Below, one piece after another: positions 13,641 to 25,300 of a stretch of DNA of 64,000 nt (positions within the stretch are counted from its first letter, which is position 1; the number at the start of each line of letters is the position of its first letter). Under the pieces are notes generated by a model. That model made no database searches. It was not told the DNA's origin and was given only the letters and a program-made list of their open reading frames with translations. This DNA is from Nautilus pompilius (lineage: Eukaryota > Mollusca > Cephalopoda > Nautilida > Nautilidae): NCBI GenBank assembly GCA_018389105.1, contig JACATO010002207.1, forward strand, positions 428,501-492,500, written 5' to 3'. Position numbers and translations under genes: made by a program.

Positions 13641-15020
13641 ATAAGATCTCTTTGATTACTGATAAAAATAATTACTAAAAACAAAAACAAAAAGGATCGT
13701 AGAATATTTTTAATGAGCCTCTCAAGAAGACTCGTAATAGAATTACAAAAGTCACTGACATGAAAACACGGGATGTTTTTTGATGGAAAGAAGCCTCTAA
13801 TAATACCTTTTGAGAAATAAATTCCTCACTGTGAAACTATTCAAAAACAATTCAATTCACGCTGTAATTTTAAGCAATTAAAATATCTGCCTTTATCCTT
13901 GTCTTGGCGACAAGGAAACCATTATCTAGCACGGGTACGGTTTCAGCTGGCAAACGACTGGATATCCTATGCTTACTAAAGCATTATTAGAAATAGATGT
14001 GGGGGAACCTTTCGCATTACTTTGACATTTATTTGACAGGATGATAGAGGAAAGCTGCGGTGGGTGGCGGGAGGAGTCCGTAACCCCGACATCAGCAATC
14101 GTCGTTGCTGAGGATATTCCCTTACTGTCCTTTCACCGCTTTACGGTTACTTCGGATATTCCAGTTCGGGTGACAGAAATAACGATAAAGTGAAGCAGTT
14201 TTCAGAAGACCGATTAATTAGAATTGTCGAGAAAAATTGTGGCTAATACTTTCGGCGGGGGGGGTAAAGATTTGAACGGCTCCGGCGAAATAAGAAAGAG
14301 AAAATACGGGAAAACTACGTCAAAGAAAAAGAAATTGCAAAAAGATTTTATTGTTTCGTGTTAAGTTTTGACTTCAGTTTACTTAACCCTTTTCTTCCCT
14401 GACTCGAGACTTAGCATCAGCGAACAGTATTAATTTTCTTAATGTTTTTTTTTTTTAAAAAAAAACTTATTTGTAAATTTTAAAATTATCTCTTAATCAA
14501 ATTACATGAAAAATGGCGTCGACATTGCGCGCGCTGTCCATCAGCAGCTAACCTCGCAGCATTCTGTACAACATCTATTTCCAGTTTTATCATCTGAACG
14601 TAGTACACTAATATAGTTGAATACTTTGATAAATTAACTCTCCTCGCTTTTGAATGATGACTAAAGGAGATGAAATAGATTAGTGGAAATTAAATAGGAA
14701 AATTTTTAAAAATTAATAAAAGGGTATTGTGTTACATAATGATTTTTAATATTGATTTTTAAGTTCTAAGAAAAGTAACAAAATATAATAAATGTGAGAT
14801 AGCTAATTATCTAAGATGTAATTCGATATTAAAAAATATATATACTAGAATTATTTTCATGCAATTGTATTTCTCGTCTATCTATTTTCTTACTGTTACT
14901 GGTTTATTACTGAAACTAAGTTTCAAGACAGTAAACTTAAGTTCATCGGAATAAGGACAAACATTGTTCTATATCGCTACATGGGAAGAGCGGATTCTTT
15001 ATTTCTCCACTATTTTGGTG
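13641..15020. other. Intergenic DNA, no gene seen
   Basis: Mostly AT-rich. A GC-richer patch at 14,030-14,280 holds a G run at 14,258-14,265 and a small perfect palindrome, CAGCAA-tcgtcg-TTGCTG, at 14,094-14,111. No protein or RNA gene is recognised. Confidence 0.45.
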
Positions 15021-15025
15021 ATCTA

Positions 15026-15058
15026 TCTCTCTCTCTCTCTCTCTCTCTCCCTCTCTCT
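15026..15058. repeat. (CT)n microsatellite
   Basis: A short CT run with one CCC interruption. Confidence 0.9.
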
Positions 15059-15274
15059 TAGCTGCCTTTAAATATGGATGAGTAGTCGAAGGCTTTGACA
15101 TGGGCCTCTGGCGTCTTGTCGTGTTGCTGTATAATGTCAAACACAGGTCAGCACATCATTGAAGATACTTTCCTCACGGCTGAGAAATTTTTACACAGTT
15201 TAGCTTTACCGACAGTGTTTCATCACATAAAGATTTTATACTATGGATACTCTCTGTGCCAAATGTGAATCCCA

Positions 15275-15914
15275 TACATACACACACACCTACATACACA
15301 CACACATACATGCACGCACATACACACATACATGCATGTACACGCACACATACATGCACACACACGTATACATTCATTCATACATACATACATACATGCA
15401 CACACACATACATACACACACACATACATTCATTCATACACACACACCTACATACACACACACATACATGCACACACATACACACATACATGCATGTACA
15501 CGCACACATGCATGCCACACACGTATACATTCATTCATACATACATACATACATGCACACACACACATACATACACACACACATACATTCATTCATACAC
15601 ACACCTACATACACACACACATACATGCAACACACGCATACATTCATTCATACATACATGCACACACACACATACATACACACATATACATTCATTCATT
15701 CATACACACACACCTACATACACACACGCATACATTCATTCATACATACATACATACATACACCCACACATACATGCACACACACATACATACACACATA
15801 TACATTCATTCATTCATACACACACACACCTACATACACCCCACACATACATGCACACACATACATTCATTCATACACACACACCTACATACACACACAC
15901 ACATACATGCATAA
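15275..15914. repeat. Compound CATA/CACA/CATT minisatellite, about 640 bp
   Basis: The array is built from CATA, CACA and CATT tetranucleotides. On top of this is a higher-order unit of roughly 110-130 bp that begins with a CATTCATTCATACA box, passes through CACACCTACATACA, CATACATGCACACA and CATGCATGTACACG, and restarts at the next CATTCATT box. At least five such blocks can be seen. All forward frames are free of stops for most of the length, giving artificial His/Thr/Ile/Tyr-rich frames of about 200-240 codons; the unit has no stop because TAA, TAG and TGA never form. I do not regard any of them as genes. Confidence 0.93.
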
Positions 15915-17280
15915 AGAGGGCTTGCTTTTAGTTGGTCGTATTCTGATGCAAAATAAGAAAAATCTAATGTCGGTTCACTAATTTGTCAAATATATCGAAA
16001 ATAAAATTAAAAGATGTTAACTTCACCTAATGGATCCAACTATTTCATTAATGATTCAATAACTAATAATGTAAAGAGAAAATACAATAAATGAGTGTTA
16101 TAGAATGGTTTGAACGGAAATAATACTGAAGCCATGAGAAATATTCAAAAGCTTGCTGTTTAAGTTAAACTGAAATAAAAGATGAACAAAAAAATATTAA
16201 AAAATTTATTTAAAACAAAATATTGATTATTGACAAAAATCGTCGCAACAAAAAACAAACTTCGCATTTTAGAAAATGTCCTGGTTTTCAAATTTTTTGT
16301 GTTGAAATTATAAAACAAAAAGGCTTCTTGGTGCAAAGTAAATAATTAACTCAGTTAAGACAAACAGGAACAGTTTCTTGTACCGTAAATTCGATTCGGT
16401 TAACTGACCGTGCAAACCGATTCCTTTACCGAAAACGCAGTTGTTCAGAATACCAGGTGTGACGACGGTAGGTTCTGCTCAAAATGTCGTTCCGCATATA
16501 TCCTCTACTCAGGATATAATCCATATTGTCTGAGTCCTGCCAGGGCCTCTTACTCGATTGGGATCCGGGATTTGAGAGTCGTTTACTTCTAAATTGCTCT
16601 GGATTCTCCAGTCAACCGTATTCGAGAGAGCGGGAAATGAAGAAACGCTCTGGTGCAGCAGTAGACATCACACATACATATCTATCTAGAGTAGTGCACA
16701 GACACAAAGTGCGGAAGTCAAGCATCGAAATGTTCGTTCAAGCGACACGGTGCATTCCTCTTCAATAACAGCACACTGGACATAAATATACAATGTTACA
16801 CATGCAAACGCGCTCGATAGTCTGGATACACTTTTGTCGTAAATATTTGCGCGTATCTCCTTTTTTACGCTTATTTTTGCCCTTTTTATATAATAAGCCC
16901 TTTAAACTGTTAGAAATAATTTCAATGAATTATACGGTGGCCTGCCATAATGCTTTGATCTTCATAAATGAATCTATCTGACAAATATTTACATATTCTA
17001 GGTGTGATTATGCACATAATACACCTTTAGCTGGGTGGATAACAAGTGTTCAATATGATCAGGCCGAAAAATGGCAGGTCGCGCTGTATTTTCCGTTTAC
17101 CCGACGTCGAGTCCTAGGCTGTTCAGAATGTGACCAAAGTCAATGATAGATTTCCAGAGATCTCGACGTTTTTCTTCGATCTGAGCCCAATACTGACGTG
17201 AAGTTCTCCGAACCGAATGTCATTTGGAAGATATTAAACAGTGACACCTCCACAAGTACGTGCCTTGGTATCCGCATGTA
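15915..17280. other. Intergenic DNA, no gene seen
   Basis: AT-rich to about 16,350, then mixed. At 16,525-16,570 a GGGATCCGGGATTTGAG stretch looks slightly tRNA-like but lacks a proper A box upstream. No transposase or host exon is readable. The last 250 bases may be the decayed 5' part of the Tc1 copy that follows. Confidence 0.4.
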
Positions 17281-17289
17281 TCGTGAGGA

Positions 17290-17965
17290 TTCTTTTGATG
17301 ACTTCACCCATGCAACAGAGATAAGTCAATGAACTGTCCAACGTCATCTCCAGTGAGAAAACTGCAGACTGTATATAATGCCATCAAGTTCAATTCTAAT
17401 AAACAACTTCGAAAAGTTCGGTACCCTTCTACAATAATTCTATGTTTTAGCAACTTACATCCAGAGATCTACTTGGATTTGGAGAAAAACCTAACGAAAA
17501 CCTTCACCTCCAATCTTCAGATCTCGCCAAATATGGAGGCGGTGCGTTATGGTGTGGGCTGTATTATGACACAATTTAAAGACATAATTGGTGTTTGTGG
17601 AAGAATGTTTCAATTCGGCCAGGGACACTGTCATACTTAGAAGGCACATCTCTTACTTTTGTACCAGCTATCAGTAAAGCATTGAGATCCGAAACCCTTA
17701 TTCTTCAAAAGGATGGTGCTACATGCCATACCTTTCGCGTGACCACAGTCTGGAAGACGAATTAAGTAATTCAATTTTACCCCAGAATCTCGATATGAAT
17801 TCAATAGAGCATATTTAAGACCAACTGGATCGTTATCTGAGTGCAACCAATCTCTCTCTCTCTCTTGCCAATATGATTAAATTAAACGTTGTCACAGATG
17901 TAGGGAAACCTGGACCAGTTCGAAATACAAAATCTCGCTGACTCTATTTCAAAGTATAGGCTTTT
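17290..17965 (+). mobile_element. Tc1/mariner transposase remnant (plus strand)
   Basis: This is a dead DNA transposon. In shifting frames it shows in order: a helix-turn-helix-like ISQ-TVQRHL (about 17,320-17,350); WRRCVMVWAVL near 17,535-17,570, corresponding to the GGGxVMVWG box; KDGATCHTFRVTTVW near 17,712-17,755, the family's QDNAPCHTA box that carries the second catalytic Asp; and LDMNSIEHI-DQLDRYLSA near 17,790-17,845, the DLNPIEHLWDxLDRR box with the third acidic residue. Order and spacing fit Tc1-like elements. At least two frameshifts and several stops are present. I could not find inverted terminal repeats or a TA duplication. Confidence 0.75.
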
Positions 17966-19640
17966 CGTCCTGCAAATGGTGTCTCAGTAATAACAAAACT
18001 AATTTCACTCTATTTCTTAAACATAAGTACATAATGTAACTACGTTAACAAATTATTATAATAGGAAACTCTAATTTAAAATATGGCATCTTTTATACTG
18101 TCATATAAAATGGATTTAATTTTTTAAAAATTTTGATAAATAAAATAATATTTAATGTCTATTTATGAATTATCTTTAGATATTTTAAATATTATATTTT
18201 GTAATTTTCTAATTTGTTTCCTTTTATTATTAATAATAATGGAAATAGTTTCAAATATTTGTGAGGTTTTCTTTTTGAAATACCAATGTATATTTCTCGA
18301 AAAAAATCTTGTTTATGTTTATTTCTCAAGTAATACATGCCCAACACACAAGCCTTCGACATTAAATTATGCAGAATAGAGTTTAAAAAACGAATTAAAT
18401 AAGTTAAAGATATAAAATCAGGATAAATATAAGATAATCGGCTGATATTTTTTTTTCTTTTAAGTAGTTATTGAAACTTATAGGAATCAAGTTCTATATC
18501 TTTATACAAATCCTGCTTTGAACATTTCTGCTTACTCTTTTACTCAACAAAATATTAAAAAGTTCGCTATATCACCACTGTAAATGCGATTTTACTAAAA
18601 ATAAAATGTAAGCATTTTAAAATTTAGACCCTGGTTTATTGCAAAACAATTTTTGTTATTGTTATTGCTAATAGTGATAAAGAAATGTTTTCATATGCAG
18701 TATTTACCAAATGAAACTGGCTTCGTCATTCCTAGAACGTTGTGTTTGAGTCCGAAATAGCTGGAAAATGCGGATTTTGCATCATACACCGGTACTTTGG
18801 TAAGTTTCTGTAGCGTTTTCGTCTTAGAAAGCCTCACAAAACCTTACACTGTCAACTTTTGTACGATTGCTTTTTCATGATTCCCATGCACACCAGGACT
18901 CTCCTGCCAAAAACATGTCTTGTCAGTTCCTATCAAAACACTGGCGTCCATGAACGCTTGCTTCATCATCATTGCGTCTGCGTAGAAATTCTGACTAAAA
19001 AGGTTTCCTTGCTTTGTTTATTAAATATTTATATTTATATATGTATTTTTTTTCCATCGGGCGCAAGATTTTGTTATGGTTAGTTCCATTGCAGGCTCGT
19101 GTTTGCAATCATGCTACAGGGCACCCTTTTCTCTACATGTGCCCACGTACTGCTTATCTGAAAAGTTACCGTCAGAAAACATTTTCCATAGATTTCTGCT
19201 TTTAACTCTGGTTCTTGGCAATTATGCCGAAATCCGGACCACATTCTACAGCTGGTTGGCCTTTAGTGTACACACCAAAGCATTCGGCATATAAACTAAA
19301 ATCTTTTAATGGCAAACAGTCGATTATGGTATTCGATGTAAAAATGCGAGTTAACGCTAAGTTTCAAATATGCCGGATACATATCTCCACCCATAGTCAT
19401 ACTTCAAGCGTTGAAAACTTTTATCATTATTGTATGAACGTGTACAAGGATTCATATTCTTATTCAAGGTAGTTATATTTGCTTCTACATATTGTATCTT
19501 CTAGATAAGAAATGTTATGCATATTAAGAATTGATAATTAAATTAAATATATTTAGAAATAGTAAAATTTTGTACATATTTAAAACACCGTATCGTTTTG
19601 TGTTACGTATTTTTTTTTTTTTTTGGTGGTGTTTGCAAGT
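17966..19640. other. AT-rich intergenic DNA
   Basis: Low GC with many A/T runs and open frames under 90 codons with no domain features. Nothing recognised. Confidence 0.5.
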
Positions 19641-19646
19641 GGGGGA

Positions 19647-19650
<4 letters not shown>

Positions 19651-19692
<42 letters not shown>
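19651..19692. repeat. (GT)n microsatellite
   Basis: About twenty-one GT units, preceded within 40 bases by a T14 run and a GGTGGTG patch. Confidence 0.95.
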
Positions 19693-19693
<1 letters not shown>

Positions 19694-21540
19694 CTCCGAA
19701 AGGAAGGGAGTAGGTGGTTGATGAAGCCGACTGCAAAGAGAAGGCGTCTTACAGAATCGAAATGCCCGGATATCTAATTACAATATAATCTTATACTGAA
19801 GATTTGGCTTGACGGAATTTTAATCGATTTAATGAAGAGCTGTTTCACTTCTACATTTTGGAAAAGTAATTTTTTTGCGATCTTTATTATTAATCAAGTC
19901 ATTATTCATACATTTTACTGAGTAACAATCGACCATTGGTGGCGTCGGGAAAAATAAATCTTGTATGCCATTTTGATCCCACCATCAGTGTAGATATCGC
20001 GAGGGTCTCGCTTTGAGAACAGACCTACTTAAGCCTTCCAGGGGCCGGAGAAAACCTTTGAGAACACATCTGATTCCTTGCTTTCCCAGAGGAGGAATAT
20101 TTATGATGGTAGAATCGTCTTCTGACCTTTACCACGATCGTATTTCACTTAATCAAGAGGTCTCTCCGAGTGTTAATACAAGACTGAACCTAAGATTCAC
20201 TCAGATAAGTCAACACTTGTAGTAGTAGTAGTAGTAGTAGTAGCGATAATAGAAACGAAACCAGTTCCGAGGAGCAGAACAGCAGATAGGAAAACGTTGT
20301 GGTGGAGTTTCGTGTTCCAATTATTACCGAGCGATATCCAGGCGGCTCGAGTTTAAGGATCCGATCTTGCAAAGAGAGAAATCGAGTGTGAAGATCGGTC
20401 ATCTGTCCACGTCATCTGTGCCCCCCCCCTCTCTCTCTCTCTCTCTCTCAAATTCAGTTATGATGAAATCACGAATCATTAGGCAAATATTTTAGCATTT
20501 TAAAAAAAAAAATCAATACTTAATGTTTCGTTATTATTAATTATTATTATTATATTATTATTATTATTATTATATTATTATCGTCATCGTCTTGTTTTTA
20601 ACCTGATCCACGCACCTGTCTGTATCTCGAAAGTTTACGCAACTTTCCAAACTGTTCCGCAATATTTATGTCAAACGTTGACATCAGTGACCACCGATGA
20701 CGGATTCTATACTTGCACGCAGTCAATCCGCTATTTTTCCGTCAGCTGTAATTGATTTTGATTAATGAGGAAAATTCTGCGATTAACTCATCGTTCTGGA
20801 TATATTTTACGTCATTAAACCATTACAAAGGGAGGTAACTTTTTAAAAAAATGATAGATCTGAACTATAACTCAAAAAGAGGCTTAAGTCGAAACAACGC
20901 ACCGGTGAGTCCTTTCGTGACGTCAGACCGTAACAACCTCCCCCCCAAAAAAAACACAGGATCCCTCTACCTGCCTAACATCACAGAATAATGAGGACAA
21001 ATAGCCCGAGATCCCCTGAACGTGGAGCTCACCTGGATGGGGAAGAGATTCGAACTGGAGCTGAATATATCTGGCAGCATCCGTTAAAAACCGGCCAGTT
21101 GTTTGTCGGGAAGGAAGGAAGCATAAAGAGGTTGGAAAAGTTCTCGCTGGAGTGATGGGGTGGGGAGAGACGGACACCTAACGAGACACAATGAAGTGTC
21201 AGGCTGTCAGCCCCTGACACGCGACGAGCCAACTACATCGCTGTCCGTGGTGTTCTTAAAGGAGGTTCTCGATACCCGGCAACAGACAAGCAAAGCGAAA
21301 AGCGGAATGGAAACTTCCCTACATAAAGATTCTTTTCCGGGTATGGTGAGGAGAATTTACAAGGAATTTTTTAAAATAATAATAAAAGCAGGGGAAATTT
21401 GCAGTACTTTCATCATTAACCTAACTTCATTTTCGTCTTGTTCCATCATTTTCATTTGGTGATATTTTTGTGTTTCTTTTTGCCATTTTATTTCTCCATC
21501 AGCTTATTTATACTATTACATTCCTGTCTTCATCTTGTGT
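19693..21540. other. Transition to GC-richer DNA, with small microsatellites
   Basis: The block contains (AGT)n at 20,219-20,243, a C9 run with (CT)n at 20,421-20,449 and (ATT)n at 20,531-20,580. An exact CRE octamer lies at 20,918-20,925 and the recurrent AAGGGAGGTAA motif at 20,828-20,838. From about 20,880 CpG density rises. The open frames at 20,923-21,462 on both strands look like stop-poor GC-rich DNA and not genes. Confidence 0.45.
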
Positions 21541-21542
21541 GT

Positions 21543-21833
21543 GAAAGAGAGAGGGATGGACTGTGCGTGTGTGTGTTATATGCTTATATATGTGTATGTG
21601 TGCGAGAGATAGACGGTGTTGTGTTGTGTGTGTGTTATATGTGTTGCAAGTGATGAGAGAGAGGAGAGAGAGAGAGAGAGAGATGGGGAGAGGAGAGATG
21701 GAGAGAGAGAGAGCGAGGAGAGAGAGAGGAGCAGAGGAGAGAGGAGGAGGGTAGAGAGGAGAGAGAGAGGAGAGAGAGATGGACTGTGTGTTTGTGTTAT
21801 ATGTGGGTGAGAGATGGACCGTGTATGTGCGTG
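21543..21833. repeat. (GA)n and (GT)n compound array
   Basis: GT-rich tracts flank a long imperfect GA tract that contains GGAG and GAGC variants. A unit close to GAGATGGACTGTGTGTGTGTTATATGTG recurs at both ends (near 21,555 and 21,778). This suggests that the GA block expanded inside an older GT-rich repeat. Confidence 0.88.
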
Positions 21834-22900
21834 TGTATTCGAGGATATTATCCAGTGCGGTAAAGGCAAAAAAAAGAACCAAATAATAACTTGTTCCGAC
21901 GTAATTTTCTGCCAAATAAAATTAGTAAATTTTTTTTTATCTCGTTATTCGTTAAAATCTTGAAATATCAACTTTGATACCATTTCCTTACAATTTTTTC
22001 ATTGACTTATTGACTGAAACAAATTTCGCTTTCTGTGAAGCTGAAGATGAGAGAACCACGAAAGCTGGAAAATTAGAAGCGAACAAAGCTCAGCTCATCC
22101 GTCAAAGAAGAATGCGAAGCTGATGGGAAAGGAAGCACAAAGACATTGGTAAAGGGACGTAATAATGTGCAATCATTTAGAGCTCTTTTAGAAAAAAAAC
22201 AAACAAACAAACAGAAAAACTATAAATGGAGCGGGCACAGAAGATTCTTAAAGTTTCTCTTTGTTTTCTCTCTCTCTGATATTTTTTTTAAAGGAATAAA
22301 AGGATCAGACTACAAAGCAAAGAAAAAAGAAGACGAAGAAGAAGAAACGGAAAGAAAGGGAGATCAGAAATAATAGAAGTTTATCAAACATAAAACAACA
22401 CGGTGGAAAAAAAGACCGAGAGCCGAACAGAGGACTGACAACAAAGGGAGGAATGAAAACAGATTTGTATTTCAGATTTTATCATTTTCACAAGCGACAA
22501 TACGCTCTGTCGTTAATGGAATCTTTTATCGATGAACCTGCGTTCAGAAAATTAACCACGACGTTCACCTTTACATTTTGCTCGCTGACGGATGCCGCAG
22601 CATTAGAAAAAAAAAGAAAAAAAGAAAGAGAATTCTATTCAAATTTGTCGTAAAAAATTAAAACTAAAATAAAATTTTGGTTTAGAACCCGGGAGGCTAC
22701 TTTGAGGGGGAAGAAAGGGATCCCGCGTCGCGTGCTAACCCCTCGGGAAGGGGGGGGCTAAGGGAAATAAAAATCTTCAAGAAGTTTGGCCTAAAAAAGA
22801 CAGAACTTCGTATTAAAGTTACCTGCTTCCGGCTCACAGGAATAAAAATGCCATCAGTATCAAAGCCCTGAAAAGCATCGCCAATAGATGGATAGAATCA
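21834..22900. other. Intergenic DNA, no gene seen
   Basis: Purine-rich on the plus strand from about 22,020 to 22,440 (many GAA/AAG triplets), so short Lys/Glu-rich frames appear. A G7 run lies near 22,752. Nothing recognised. Confidence 0.45.
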
Positions 22901-22902
22901 GC

Positions 22903-23051
22903 GAGAGAAAGAGTAGAGAGCGCGAGAGAGAGAGGAGAGAGGGCGTCGAGAAAGCTCCAGAGATGATAGAGGCCGCTAGCTCTCTCTCTCTCTCTCTCTC
23001 CAGCTCCAGCTCTCTCTCTCTCTCGAGCTCTGCTCTCTCGATCGTCTATCT

Positions 23052-23095
<44 letters not shown>

Positions 23096-23157
23096 ATCTT
23101 CTCTCTCCATATCTCTCTCTCTCTCTCCATCTCCATCTCTCTCTCTCTCTTCTCTCT

Positions 23158-23207
<50 letters not shown>

Positions 23208-23218
23208 TCCATCTCTCT
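22903..23218. repeat. (GA)n facing (CT)n, long purine/pyrimidine inverted array
   Basis: A GA-rich tract at about 22,903-22,942 is followed by a CT-rich tract at 22,980-23,217 that includes CTCCATCTCCATCT and CTCGAGCTC variants. Because the first tract is complementary to the second, the region can fold back on itself or form triplex DNA. Open frames over it on both strands are artefacts. Confidence 0.92.
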
Positions 23219-23599
23219 CGAGCCCGCATTCACTATGATTGTGCTACGCAACCAGCCATTTTTTAAGAACTAGTAATTCTTAATTATTTCTCAACCAAAG
23301 GGTGGGGTTATTAAGATATAAACTCTCAGTGGTCGAACTATCTGGAAAACCGACAAAATTATTGAGAAAACTGTACGCTGGAAGAATACACATACGTACA
23401 AGATGTGTGCTAAACGACAGGTACTTTCCTTACATACACCGTATCCTGTTCTCTCTGTGGTGAATAATTATGGACCAAAGCTGTTTACATCGTATTAACT
23501 TTTTTTTCTATTATCTATCGCCCTTAACTTATTATTATTTTTATTATGCAAACAGTCTCGTAGTTGTACACCCTGTAACGTATTATTGGTCCGATTCCA

Positions 23600-23900
23600 G
23601 AAAGCGGGCTCTGTTCGGCTCCCAGTTCCACTGGCGCCATTCCGAGTCTTGGATGGGCGCGGTTATCACTGAGCGATGACTTCTGTGTCAGTGGCCACAC
23701 GCGCAGACAGACAGACCGCCTTCCAAAAGTCGCTCCTGGCCACAAAGATGGCGGACGAGCCCCCGAAGGGTGCGGCGCCCCCCTTTTCCGTCTCCCAACC
23801 TTTTCAACTCCCTGTCCACGCATCAGCGCGCGCGCCCGCGGTCGTAAAAGTCTCGGGGGCCGACGGGAATTGAGACATCGCTCGGTTTTCCAGCCGACGA
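23600..23900 (+). promoter_or_regulatory. CpG-island-like block with a TISU/YY1-type start
   Basis: A sharp local rise in CpG contains ACAAAGATGGCGGACG at 23,742-23,757. This matches the YY1 consensus AAnATGGCGGC and the TISU element (start codons of genes with very short 5'UTRs) at most positions, with A at -3 and G at +4. From that ATG (23,748) a 41-codon frame, rich in Ala and Pro, ends at a TGA at 23,871-23,873. I see no good splice donor inside it. It could be a first exon, a short upstream ORF or a plain YY1-bound promoter. No downstream exon was found. Confidence 0.3.
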
Positions 23901-23952
23901 CGGTAACCATATAACGGAATTATTTTTATATGGAGATATAAATCTTCCTTCG

Positions 23953-24169
23953 CATCTCCTCCTCCTCCTCCTCCTCCCCGCCACCTTCAAAAAAGAGAGA
24001 GAGAGAGAGGAGGAGGAGGAAACGACCCCTTTCTTTCCCTCTCTTTGTTGCGAGGCTGGGGAGAGAACAGTCAGCGTAGAGAGAGAGAGAGAGAGATCAG
24101 AGAGAGAGAGAGAGAGAGAGCGGAGAGAGAGAGAGAGATGGAGCGAGAGAGAGATGAGAGATGGAGATG

Positions 24170-24199
<30 letters not shown>
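23953..24199. repeat. (CTC)n, (AGG)n and (GA)n arrays
   Basis: CTC units lie at 23,953-23,978, AGAG/GAGG at 23,993-24,021, and a long imperfect GA tract with ATGGAG variants at 24,078-24,198 ends in a G8/T9 run. They sit directly beside the CpG block at 23.6-23.9 kb. Confidence 0.9.
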
Positions 24200-24201
<2 letters not shown>

Positions 24202-25300
24202 TTTTTTTTTGCCGTCTAACAAACGCTGAAGAAGAAACAGTGAGGCTGACGGGGACGAGGGGTCAGGACAGGGAGGGGGTCACAGTCTACGCTCTTAGAG
24301 CCCTGCGATCTGATTCACATTTTTTTTCTCTTTTGTGCTGGATCCGCAGCAGCAGCAGCAGCAGCAGAAACTCTTCTTTCTCTTTGTCCTTATTTACCCA
24401 GTGAAACAAATCGCAGGACGTTTGTATTCACGCAACAAAAAAGAAAAAGAAAAAGAAAAATAAGGGGGTTGGTTGATGGTCGTTATAATTCTAACTTTGT
24501 TTGTGTTTTTTTTGGGGGGGGTGTGGGTGTTACCAGGGAAGAATAGTTTCTGATCCACCCTACGAGACGGCTCCTACTTTCAATCGAAAGAGTGAAGCGG
24601 GCGCCATTTTATAATTAGACATCGCCCCGCCCGCTTAATCTGTCTGATGTCTGGAGAATTATTCTAATTTCTTTAATCTCTGCTCGGTAAAACTTTCATC
24701 TAACCTTTTTGTTTTCTTCCCTTGGGAAAACCACTCGGATTATTAGATATACTGATCTTTCCAATTACTTACCGAATTTTAATTAATTTTTTTTTGATCT
24801 TTCTTATATATATATATATTACCTCCCTTTACTCTTTACTCGTTACTTTCAATTTATCAAACACACTAACCTTTCCGATCAGCTTTCAACCTGTTACGAA
24901 CATTAATCTTCCCCGTTCCTTTTTCGACTTATTGAATTATGCGAATCTTTCTCTTTTCTGTTTCCCTTTTTCATTTTTGCCAGTCGATTGTTGCCTCACT
25001 TAGCCGTTCTGAACAATGCCGGCCGTTCTATTCGGATCAGCCTGTCCGTGAAATTATAAACGACCAGATTAAAGACAAGGAGTAGGAAGGAGAGTAAGCA
25101 ACCTTAGGTATTTCTCGGCTCCGCCTTATACACAAACAAAAATCGCTCGCCACGCTTCATCAGCCAAAATCTCATAACAACAACAACAACAACAACAAAG
25201 AATGGTAGAATTTCCCACTGCCAGCCGAGCGTTACGTTTCCTTCACGGACTGGTGGAATTCCCTTAGAAGTTCTCGATTCAATTAAATAATAAAAGTTCA
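24200..25300. other. Mixed intergenic DNA with small repeats
   Basis: A CAG run (seven units) lies at 24,347-24,367, a G9 run near 24,514, TA units at 24,807-24,819 and CAA units at 25,166-25,198. A YY1-like GCGCCATTTTA lies at 24,599-24,609, and the TTACCTCCCTT motif at 24,819-24,829 directly abuts the TA run. No coding exon is recognised. Confidence 0.45.

Noticed and set aside
15243-15981. Open frames of 199, 223 and 241 codons over the CATA/CACA array
   Set aside because: All three forward frames are open because the repeat unit contains no stop triplet. The translations are pure His/Thr/Ile/Tyr low complexity.
21543-23251. Arg/Glu- and Ser/Leu-rich frames over (GA)n and (CT)n arrays
   Set aside because: Pure by-products of dinucleotide repeats. 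The same applies to frames at 11.7-12.1, 29.4-30.1, 37.8-38.1 and 38.6-38.9 kb.
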